NCBI RefSeq assembly: GCF_002076895.1
Contig: NZ_CP020465.1
Coordinates: 3,782,001 to 3,846,000 of the forward strand
Direction: 5' to 3'
Source of the DNA: Cognaticolwellia beringensis
GTDB lineage: Bacteria > Pseudomonadota > Gammaproteobacteria > Enterobacterales > Alteromonadaceae
Length of the DNA stretch: 64,000 nt
Of this stretch, positions 1-6,975 are shown one piece after another (within the stretch, counting starts at the first letter, position 1; each line of letters starts with the position of its first letter). Below the pieces are notes generated by a model. It had not been told where the DNA came from and searched no databases. It saw nothing but the letters and a program-made list of their open reading frames with translations. The position numbers were made by a program, and so were the translations under genes.

Positions 1-1
1 A

Positions 2-709
2 GAACAACCGCATTTACGTGAAAAAATGATTATTACCTCAAAAGCTGGTATCCGACCAAAAAATAATGATGATAGCTACGCACCAACTCGTTATGATTTT
101 AGCCAAAAGTATTTATTGGCCAGTGTGGAAGGTTCATTAAAACGTTTAAATACCGATCATTTAGATCTGTTTTTGCTGCATCGACCTGATTATTTATTTG
201 ACGCAAATGAGGTGGCAGAAACCTTTGCGTTATTAAAAGCCAGCGGTAAGGTTAAGCATTTTGGTGTCAGTAATTTTAAACCCTCGCAAGTTGCGTTGTT
301 AAAATCTGCGTTATCTATGCCACTGTTGGTTAATCAGGTTGAAATTAATATTCACAATATCGATACCTTACTTGATGGCACGTTAGATCAATGCCAACAG
401 CATGGTATTACACCTATTGCGTGGTGTCCGCTGGGCGGCGTTGCTTATTCAGCTTGGGGCAACACTTTTTCAGTTGAAGATGAGCAAAGAATTGAAAGCG
501 AGCTAAACAACCAAAGTAAAAAATATGGTTGCGCACCTTGGCAAGTTATTCTCGCTTGGTTGTTACAACATCCTGCCAATGTTTTCCCCATTATAGGTTC
601 AACGACCCCAGAACGCATTATTGCGGCTAAACAAGCCTTAGCAATAGATTATTCGCGTGAAGATTGGTATCGCTTGCTAGAAGCTAGAAATGGCCAAGCA
701 GTGCCGTAG
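2..709 (+). CDS. Aldo/keto reductase (5' end outside window)
   Basis: Last 235 residues of an NAD(P)H-dependent aldo/keto reductase, a cytosolic TIM-barrel carbonyl reductase. The frame is open from base 2 and the codons before the first ATG at 26 (E-Q-P-H-L-R-E-K) fit the family, so the real start is upstream and the ATG at 26 is internal. Visible family blocks are SKAGIRP, LDLFLLHRPD (the region with the catalytic histidine), KVKHFGVSNF, VNQVEIN, PIAWCPLGG and the cofactor-binding PIIGSTTPERI near the end. The arrangement is closest to YdhF-type reductases. The substrate cannot be told. A bidirectional terminator follows. Confidence 0.9.
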   Translation, partial: EQPHLREKMIITSKAGIRPKNNDDSYAPTRYDFSQKYLLASVEGSLKRLNTDHLDLFLLHRPDYLFDANEVAETFALLKASGKVKHFGVSNFKPSQVALLKSALSMPLLVNQVEINIHNIDTLLDGTLDQCQQHGITPIAWCPLGGVAYSAWGNTFSVEDEQRIESELNNQSKKYGCAPWQVILAWLLQHPANVFPIIGSTTPERIIAAKQALAIDYSREDWYRLLEARNGQAVP

Positions 710-740
710 GTTTTTTAAAGAGAGTCTTAAGTGAGCCACC

Positions 741-786
741 AAAAAAGCCACTCATTTACTTTATAATCGTAAGTGAGTGGCTTTAT
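741..786. terminator. Bidirectional terminator between aldo/keto reductase and U32 gene
   Basis: Long stem-loop with arms AAAGCCACTCA...TGAGTGGCTTT, with A-rich and T-rich flanks, lying between two convergent genes. It can serve both strands. Confidence 0.75.
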
Positions 787-822
787 TAATTTACATTGTC
801 TAAATAATAAGTCGTACTTTAT

Positions 823-3123
823 CTACAACCCATTATGGTATTGAATATTAGTCGACTCAGGCACTAAATTATTTAACTGTTGTTTTACTGCCGACTGATT
901 ATCTTTCACTTGCATAGACAATAGTGCTTCAAATTGGCTGATCAACAAGGCTTTATCAGGAGAGGCTTTATCGCCTGCGCCAATGTTGGTTAAATCAATC
1001 ATAAAGCTGTCGAATAAATCAGATAAGTCTTCAATAACTTCCATATTTAAAAACTGATCTTGGTTATAAATACTTGGATAACCCGCTTTTTGCTTATCAA
1101 TGGCAAACGACACGCCTTTAAGGTTAGTGATGCTAGTCGACTTATCACAAGACAGCATACAACCATTGTCGATGCGTGGTTTTTCACAGCCAACACTTTG
1201 TTGGAAGAAACATTGTCGGCTAGTCATCAACAAAATAGGGTGGTAAATACTGTAAAACAATTTAAAGTTTTCAGGACGTGCAATATGCTTCATTTGCATG
1301 GCATTAATTTCGTTTGAAATAAACGCGCCGCTACAGTCAAAGTCTTCTTTCATGGCTAATAGCGCGTATGAGTTGGTGGTGTTTAAAAACGGGCCAGCAA
1401 TCCATTTTATGCCTAAGGCATTGGCTTTATAAGCAATACCAGTGTTATTTGTGACGATAAGTTCAGGTTTTACTTGCTCTAAAATCGTAACAGCAGCGTC
1501 ATAATCTTTTCCGATTAGCACGGCAGGAAACCATGGAATTAAACGTGGATTGTCTTGTAAAAAGCCAACATACTTAGTGCAGCCACGTTTGTAAGCATCG
1601 GGTAATTTAAAGTAAATATCGGCATCAGTAATCTCTGTAAGCGCAACATCGGTTTCGTCACAAATCAAAATTGATAGTTCAGCTTTACTCGCGTTTTTAG
1701 TATCACTTTTAGGGTGACTAACCAACTTAGGTAACGTCACCTCAGGGATAATATCAACCGCATTATTTAACGTGCTAGCGATTTGGTTTTTAAGTGCGGT
1801 TAGCTCTTTAAAAGGGATACTTAAACCGGCATTTAATTTGTCGCAGTTTAGCTCGTTAAGTAAAAACTCAGCATTATTAAAGCTTTTAAAGCGTTTTTCG
1901 ATGGTTGCTTTATCAATACTAGCGTTATCACTAGCGCGTAATAGGCTAGTAGAGTGCACGGTAAAGGTATTTTGCTCAATAGAAAAGCCAGTGGTAGTCA
2001 CTGTAACCGTTAACGGTTGCTCTAGTTGGCCTGAAAAGCTTAAGGTTAACGGTACTTTTTCAATACTTAAATGCTTTATTTTCTCTACAACTTCCGCTTC
2101 AATGTCGTTTTTATCTGTTTGTAGATTTTGCTCTACATCTTGAATTTGAACGACTGAAATTGCTTGGCTTTCGTCAGCTTTAAATTTACTGACCGCATGC
2201 ACTTTTGAGTTATCGCGCGGATTATCAATAAACATCGATTGATTTAAATCACCGCGTAAAAAAGCATTGGAGAAGTCACGATTAAATACTTTGTAAAGGC
2301 GTTCGCCATCTTGTGTTAATTCGCCAGTATTAAGAAAACCATCGATTTGTTTACGGAAACTATCGACGACCGTATGGACGTAATTAGCACCTTTAATGCG
2401 GCCTTCAATTTTGAACGAATGCACACCTGCGTCAATTAAAGCCGGTAAATCAAAAAAGGCTGAATTGTCTTTAATATTTAGTGGGAAGTTATGACCAGAC
2501 GGTGTTGTTTCATACTCTTCACGACAGGCTTGGCTGCAACGGCCACGATTACCTGAATTACCGACACTAGCTGAAGTTGAATAACAAAGCCCTGAAAAGG
2601 CCACGCAAAGTGAGCCATGCACGAATACTTCGGTTAGCACATTGTATTCATTACAAACTTCAGTGATAGCCGTTATTTCACGTAAGTTTAATTCTCTAGA
2701 TAAATTAACTCGCGACGCCCCTAATTTTTTTAAAAAAGGTATTTGGCCTATATTATGGGTAGTTAACTGGGTTGAAGCGTGAATATCTAAGGTTGGAAAA
2801 TGCTTTTTAATAATATTAAACATACCGATATCTTGCACGATAACGCCGTCTAATGTGGTGTTAACCAATTTACTTAATAATTTAGCAATAGACTTAAATT
2901 CACGCTCTAAAATAATGACGTTCAAGGTCAAAAATATTTGGCATTCGTATTGATGGGCAAGACGGATAATGCCAATAAGTTGTTCAAAAGATATATTAGC
3001 AGCGCGATTACGGGCATTTAGTGTGTCTAAACCGCAATATACCGCGTCGGCTCCGGCTATAATGGCCGCTTTAATTGCGTCAACATCGCCACCGGGGGCT
3101 AATAATTCTATTTTATGATCCAT
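823..3123 (-). CDS. Peptidase U32 family protein, RlhA/YdcP-like
   Basis: 766 residues. The N-terminal 280 or so residues are a U32 domain: ELLAPGGDVDAIKAAIIAGA at the start, the VFVHGSLCVAFSGLCY block, the cysteine-rich NRGRCSQACR signature and the FKIEGRIK motif. This matches E. coli RlhA (YdcP), the iron-sulphur protein needed for 5-hydroxycytidine at 23S rRNA C2501, more closely than TrhP, UbiU or UbiV. A DUF3656-like middle region follows. The C-terminal 280 residues contain a further cysteine cluster (SRQCFFQQSVGCEKP, then NGCMLSCDKS), and the protein is longer than E. coli RlhA. U32 members once called peptidases are now known as hydroxylation factors; the rRNA role here is inferred. 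Single gene, divergent from the GST gene. Confidence 0.85.
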   Translation of the reverse strand: MDHKIELLAPGGDVDAIKAAIIAGADAVYCGLDTLNARNRAANISFEQLIGIIRLAHQYECQIFLTLNVIILEREFKSIAKLLSKLVNTTLDGVIVQDIGMFNIIKKHFPTLDIHASTQLTTHNIGQIPFLKKLGASRVNLSRELNLREITAITEVCNEYNVLTEVFVHGSLCVAFSGLCYSTSASVGNSGNRGRCSQACREEYETTPSGHNFPLNIKDNSAFFDLPALIDAGVHSFKIEGRIKGANYVHTVVDSFRKQIDGFLNTGELTQDGERLYKVFNRDFSNAFLRGDLNQSMFIDNPRDNSKVHAVSKFKADESQAISVVQIQDVEQNLQTDKNDIEAEVVEKIKHLSIEKVPLTLSFSGQLEQPLTVTVTTTGFSIEQNTFTVHSTSLLRASDNASIDKATIEKRFKSFNNAEFLLNELNCDKLNAGLSIPFKELTALKNQIASTLNNAVDIIPEVTLPKLVSHPKSDTKNASKAELSILICDETDVALTEITDADIYFKLPDAYKRGCTKYVGFLQDNPRLIPWFPAVLIGKDYDAAVTILEQVKPELIVTNNTGIAYKANALGIKWIAGPFLNTTNSYALLAMKEDFDCSGAFISNEINAMQMKHIARPENFKLFYSIYHPILLMTSRQCFFQQSVGCEKPRIDNGCMLSCDKSTSITNLKGVSFAIDKQKAGYPSIYNQDQFLNMEVIEDLSDLFDSFMIDLTNIGAGDKASPDKALLISQFEALLSMQVKDNQSAVKQQLNNLVPESTNIQYHNGL

Positions 3124-3239
3124 TTGTACAACTTTTTATTCGCTAAATTTCAGAGCAGGGATTTTACCCGTATATTTCCCTAATGAATACCGTTAAAGTT
3201 GCAGGATTAAAAGAAAAAGTATTCATCAAGAAGAGCACT

Positions 3240-3938
3240 ATGGCACTCCCTATCCTTTATTCGTTAAGAAACTGCCCCTATGCAATGCGCGCACGTATTG
3301 CTATTTTTAAGTCGCATCAACCAGTTGCGTTACGTGACGTGGTGTTAAGTAATAAACCGCCAGAAATGATTTTAGCTTCACCCAAAGCTACCGTCCCCAT
3401 TTTAGTGTTAAATGAAGAAAGTGAAATTGTTACCGGTGCTGTTAGCGAAGCAGACACAAAAGGTAAAATTATTGATGAAAGCCTAGATGTTATGTTGTGG
3501 GCGCTGCATAAATCGGATCCTCATGATTTACTTCATCATGAAACGCCTGAAACTTTAGTGCAAATGTTAAGCTTTATTGCTGAGTTTGATGTTGAATTCA
3601 AACGCTGTTTGGAAGCTTATAAATGCGCAAAACGTTATCATGAAACCAATATTAGTGAATGCCGAGCAGCATGCGAACATTATATTAAACAGCTAGAAGC
3701 ACGATTAGCCCAGCATGAATTTTTAACGTCATCACGAGAAAGTTTACTCGATATAGCGCTGCTTCCGTTTATTCGCCAATTTGCCCGTATAGAACGCCAA
3801 TGGTACTTACAATCGCCGTATCCCAATTTAAAAAAATGGTTAAATAGTTATCTACAAAGTTCAATGTTTACTAAAGTAATGGCCAAACATCCATTATGGC
3901 TAGATAGCGGTGAAGAAGTAATTTTTGTTGGTCGGTAA
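3240..3938 (+). CDS. Glutathione S-transferase family protein
   Basis: 232 residues from the ATG at 3240, which gives the usual GST N-terminus MALPILYSLRNCPYAMRARI; an ATG at 3183 in the same frame would add 19 atypical residues. The N-terminal thioredoxin-like domain has CPYAMRARIAI and the cis-proline loop KATVPILVL; the C-terminal part is all-helical, with an N-capping-type SLLDIALLPFIRQFA motif. It probably conjugates or reduces substrates with glutathione in the cytosol, but an insert after the SEADTKGKIIDES stretch and the lack of a clear ES glutathione-binding pair make the substrate uncertain. It stands alone, divergent from the U32 gene. Confidence 0.8.
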   Translation: MALPILYSLRNCPYAMRARIAIFKSHQPVALRDVVLSNKPPEMILASPKATVPILVLNEESEIVTGAVSEADTKGKIIDESLDVMLWALHKSDPHDLLHHETPETLVQMLSFIAEFDVEFKRCLEAYKCAKRYHETNISECRAACEHYIKQLEARLAQHEFLTSSRESLLDIALLPFIRQFARIERQWYLQSPYPNLKKWLNSYLQSSMFTKVMAKHPLWLDSGEEVIFVGR

Positions 3939-3963
3939 AATAAATGCTTTAAGTGGTAGTTAG

Positions 3964-4199
3964 ATGAGTTTAGCAATGGAGATAGTTTTTTGGTTATTAA
4001 TTGACACTATATTGGGTGTTATATTTTATTTCCCGGCTGTTTAATACTTAAAGTAATCACTTTGGGCCAGATTAACGTTGAGTTTTAGGACTTTGCAGCT
4101 TTTAAGGTGAGTAAATCTGCAAAGAGAAACTTCATTGGTCTGTTGGGAATATCTTTTTACATCATATTAATTGTCTTCGTTGCCTATTTAAATAATTAA
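3964..4199 (+). pseudogene. Decayed small two-helix membrane protein gene
   Basis: Starting at the ATG at 3964 one reads MSLAMEIVFWLLIDTILGVI, a hydrophobic helix, and the frame ends at 4044. Shifting frame near 4034 restores a continuation GCLILKVITLGQINVEF, interrupted by a TAG at 4086, after which the same frame carries DFAAFKVSKSAKRNFIG and a second hydrophobic helix (LLGISFYIILIVFVAYLNN) up to a TAA at 4197. Together this resembles a complete small membrane protein of about 75 residues with an LKxxTLG loop, broken by one frameshift and one stop. The function is unknown. A sequencing error could explain the frameshift, but less easily both lesions. Confidence 0.5.
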
Positions 4200-4299
4200 A
4201 TTATAACAGGCTATTAAATTGGACAAATGGCGTTAGCAGATTATATTTAACGTAGACATATTATTGCCCTTTATTAGGGCTTTCCAAGGAGGATTCAAT

Positions 4300-4761
4300 A
4301 TGGAACCCAATTATTCAGAGTATTCTTTAGATGAACTTAGAGAAGCCTTAACTCAAATAGACCCAAAAGCTTTCCCCGAAAATGCTGTTAATCTTCGACA
4401 GGAATTAAATAAAAGGCAGATGTCAGTTCCAGAAGCGATTTCAGATGTTAATTTCGACTACAATGAAAAATTTTATACTTGTCCAAATTGTGAAGTGAAA
4501 ATTGGTTTTTTTTCTAAAGAATTGAATAAGTGGAGCAAGGATAAAACCTGCCCTCATTGCGGAAAACCCTATGTTGTGTCAATAGATTTTAAATTCTTAG
4601 CTTACCTTTTTATTCCTGTGATGGTTATCCATTTTCTGCTGCTTAAACCTATTTTGTTAACTTTCGACGTTAGTGGTTCTTTTAGTACGGGCATTTTGTC
4701 AGGTTTAATTGTTGTTTTATCAATTCGGCTTAAAAAAGTGAGAAGTAGTGGTAGCATTTAA
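4300..4761 (+). CDS. Hypothetical zinc-ribbon membrane protein
   Basis: 153 residues from the ATG at 4300, chosen because a strong AAGGAGG lies 7 bases upstream; an in-frame ATG at 4264 lacks one. Residues 1-45 are acidic and predicted helical (YSLDELREALTQIDPKAF). Residues about 55-85 contain a zinc-ribbon-like pair CPNC...CPHCG separated by about 24 residues. Two hydrophobic segments follow (LAYLFIPVMVIHFLLLKPIL and GILSGLIVVLSI) and a basic tail. This suggests a small inner-membrane protein with a metal-binding cytoplasmic domain. I do not recognise the family. It follows a pseudogene and precedes a convergent PH-domain gene, with no operon partner. Confidence 0.7.
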   Translation: MEPNYSEYSLDELREALTQIDPKAFPENAVNLRQELNKRQMSVPEAISDVNFDYNEKFYTCPNCEVKIGFFSKELNKWSKDKTCPHCGKPYVVSIDFKFLAYLFIPVMVIHFLLLKPILLTFDVSGSFSTGILSGLIVVLSIRLKKVRSSGSI

Positions 4762-4984
4762 CAAGGCGCTAAACTTTACTCTTTGATGACCGTATTGTGC
4801 AGCTTTCAAATAGGTCTCTGTGAATAATGTTAACTTAATTTATGACGGGTTTATGAGGAATTTAATAGCACTTATTACACCTTTTGATTATTCAGTAAGG
4901 GCGCACTTTTGAATCATTGAATAGCAAATAGAGAAGCGTGCTGACAATAAAGCAACTAACTTATCTATTTGCTAAATTAAGCAT

Positions 4985-5353
4985 TTATAATAAATGGCTA
5001 GATATTATTTTTGATACTTCTAGCATTGATGTTTTACCAGAAAACTCGAATCTCACTTTACCGATCGCCGAAAAGTATATTTCTAATTCAGAATCAAGAT
5101 CAAAGGTGCCTGATGTTTCAATAGAGTAGGCTACAATGTTTTTGTAAGGTAGTGAGGTGAAATCTTTTTTGCTACCCGTAATACCTTGGACATTAACCGC
5201 GATTATTCTTTTGGTGGTAAATACTACACCGTCTCGCATGGTTTTATATGAGTCGACTATTTGCTCATCTTCTAACAGTAAGTCTGTTACTTTTTCTGCG
5301 TAGTCAATATCTTGCTTAAGTTTAAAAAAACCTTTGTTTTCAAAATCAATCAT
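4985..5353 (-). CDS. PH domain-containing protein (bacterial PH)
   Basis: 122 residues, all one domain. The core DGVVFTTKRIIAVNVQGITG, SLPYKNIVAYSIETSGTFDL and the terminal helix are typical of the bacterial PH domain family once called DUF1696. Such proteins are small soluble proteins of unknown role, sometimes stress-related. The start is supported by AAGGAT 5 bases before the ATG. Stand-alone gene. Confidence 0.8.
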   Translation of the reverse strand: MIDFENKGFFKLKQDIDYAEKVTDLLLEDEQIVDSYKTMRDGVVFTTKRIIAVNVQGITGSKKDFTSLPYKNIVAYSIETSGTFDLDSELEIYFSAIGKVRFEFSGKTSMLEVSKIISSHLL

Positions 5354-5665
5354 TGAATATCCTTAGGTAGTAAATAGCAGTACTGAGCGGTTAATTACTG
5401 CGTTTATAGATCTTGAGTTAACCGGATAAGTGTAAGTCATTTTATTGAAATTAATGCCAGTCGACTTGCTAAATTGACTTACTTTACAGACTCGAATTTA
5501 CTCAAAGCTTGTTTGTCAGTTTACTTAAATGAGCTACTTTTACAAGCACAATGCGAGTCAGCTTTTATTCGAGGCTGAAATACAGAAGTTGTAACTAACA
5601 CTTACTTTTAAACCGTGATCGTTAATCTTAATAGATACCAGCTTTAATGGCGTAAATTCTTACGA
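5354..5665. other. Intergenic stretch without recognisable features
   Basis: About 310 AT-rich bases between the PH-domain gene and the HPP gene, both on the minus strand. It must contain the PH-gene promoter. I found no convincing open frame, RNA gene, long stem-loop or repeat. Confidence 0.5.
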
Positions 5666-6217
5666 TTAAAACCAATATTTAGGGTAATGTCTGAGTGGAT
5701 TTTTAGATAAGTTATTTATGACTAAAGCTATGACTAATAAAATTAGTGTACCAATGGCAACGGGAGTCACAACAAAATAATAACCCGCACTGTGCAGCTC
5801 TGTACTGCCAATAACGGCAATTAAAGCCGTTGCTCCACCTGGAGGGTGCAATGTGCGCGTAAAATGCATAGCTACAATTGATAATGACACAGCCAGTGCA
5901 CCCAATAATGCGATATCCAAGGTTAAATACTTTTGTAAAGAAACGCCGATAAAAGCCGATATTATATGGCCGCCAATCAGGTTTCTGGGTTGAGAAAAAT
6001 CTGCTTGAGGCGCGCCGTAAATGAGCACAGCAGATGCGCCAAAAGAACCGACGAGAAACATGCTTTTTAAAACATCAACTTCTGTAAGGCTACTCAAAAT
6101 AGCAACAAAATACATGCTAAGAAATGCGCCTAGCCAAGACCATGCAACTTTTGAAACGGGTACTCTAGGTGGACAGCTATCGCTAGCTCTCATTCTTGAA
6201 AAAATGACTCTTATCAT
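5666..6217 (-). CDS. HPP family integral membrane protein
   Basis: 183 residues with about four to five hydrophobic segments and the name-giving motif LHPPGGATALIAV near residue 122. HPP proteins are inner-membrane proteins; some plant and cyanobacterial members move nitrite into organelles or cells, but most bacterial ones are uncharacterised. The cytoplasmic end has the usual SCPPRVPVSK. The ATG at 6193 is an alternative start; neither has a clear ribosome site. A small unknown gene lies 73 bases upstream on the same strand and could be cotranscribed. Confidence 0.85.
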   Translation of the reverse strand: MIRVIFSRMRASDSCPPRVPVSKVAWSWLGAFLSMYFVAILSSLTEVDVLKSMFLVGSFGASAVLIYGAPQADFSQPRNLIGGHIISAFIGVSLQKYLTLDIALLGALAVSLSIVAMHFTRTLHPPGGATALIAVIGSTELHSAGYYFVVTPVAIGTLILLVIALVINNLSKNPLRHYPKYWF

Positions 6218-6290
6218 AATAAAACATATATCCGTTAAACTTTTAACTCTCGTGACTTAACCAATTTTTCAGTGCTATTGGCATCATTAA

Positions 6291-6506
6291 TCATTTAGTA
6301 TCCATTGTGGCGTGCCACATATCGCATATTGCGACAATATCGCTTATCGCCTGATTTTTGTTGATATTAGACACCGATACTAATTGACGGGAATCATTAG
6401 TAATAATTTTTTCAATACCTTTTACTTCAGATAACCGTTGATAAAAAATGTCTTCGTCGGTCTTACACTTAAATACCGCACCTGATATTTCAATTTCTGT
6501 GGTCAT
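6291..6506 (-). CDS. Hypothetical small protein
   Basis: 71 residues from the ATG at 6506 (AGGG 9 bases upstream); a TTG at 6515 is a poorer alternative. Soluble, mixed alpha/beta, with two cysteines (FKCKTDEDIF, IVAICDMWHATM). Its beta-alpha-beta look and the phrase LSEVKGIEKIITNDSRQLVS suggest a small regulatory or binding fold, but I recognise no family. It sits upstream of the HPP gene and directly downstream of a palindrome that could control both. Confidence 0.55.
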   Translation of the reverse strand: MTTEIEISGAVFKCKTDEDIFYQRLSEVKGIEKIITNDSRQLVSVSNINKNQAISDIVAICDMWHATMDTK

Positions 6507-6537
6507 TGAGCTCAACCCTGTCAGTTTGTTTATATTA

Positions 6538-6562
6538 TGTAATGATTACACCTCACATTACA
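6538..6562. promoter_or_regulatory. Nested palindromes upstream of the small gene at 6506
   Basis: TGTAATGATTACA (6538-6550) is a perfect dyad around a central G, and TGTAATG pairs again with CATTACA at 6556-6562. The pair lies 31-56 bases upstream of the ATG at 6506. This looks like an operator for a dimeric repressor or activator; the regulator is not known. Confidence 0.35.
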
Positions 6563-6691
6563 CAACTTCGCGTAATGTCGCATATTGTGCAAACTATTGA
6601 AAATAATTTATCTTCGATTGTGAGCACAATTTGTTATTAGTAATAATTTGTAATCAGTTTTGGAGGTACGCAGATTAAGGCAGTTTATTTT

Positions 6692-6853
6692 ATACCAAGT
6701 TGATTAATTAACGGCCCATTTTTAATGGTTAAAATTAATGATGACGGCGTTATAAAATTTATAAATAGAATAACTACTGACTAAATTTTATGCCTTGTCA
6801 TTATCTGTTTTCTCTCATGAAAAAGTAGATTACTTAACTAATCAAATTGGTAT
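6692..6853. repeat. MITE-like element with ATACCAA terminal inverted repeats
   Basis: 162 bases bounded by ATACCAAGTTGATTAATTAA on the left and its inverted counterpart ending at 6853; the arms match at 18 of 20 positions. No coding capacity. A sequence at 25147 begins with a nearly identical arm (19 of 20), and a shorter palindrome at 22031 shares the ATACCAA ends. It lies between the amylase terminator and the region upstream of the small gene at 6506. I see no clear target-site duplication. Confidence 0.6.
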
Positions 6854-6891
6854 TACTTACGTGAATTACGCTTAAACTGTTAATTTTAGTA

Positions 6892-6928
6892 ATAAAAAAG
6901 TCCACATCTAGCCGTTAGGTATGGACTT
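6892..6928 (-). terminator. Rho-independent terminator of the malP-malQ-amylase cluster
   Basis: Read on the minus strand, the arms AAGTCCA and TGGACTT enclose a 17-base loop and are followed by a run of six T. It lies about 50 bases after the amylase stop codon. Confidence 0.7.
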
Positions 6929-6975
6929 AATAAGTTAATGTTTTTTGCGCTATATTTACTTACTCATTTTTTTAT

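Noticed and set aside
3964..4199. Programmed frameshift instead of a pseudogene
   Set aside because: There is no slippery heptamer or following structure, and a second lesion (TAG at 4086) would remain.
4938..5129. 63-codon plus-strand frame near 5 kb
   Set aside because: It is antisense to the well-supported PH-domain gene.
6617..6630. ATTGTG-AG-CACAAT, similar to half of a lac or CRP site
   Set aside because: The spacing does not fit CRP (TGTGA-N6-TCACA) and there is no lac-type gene; it may be chance. Kept only as a note.
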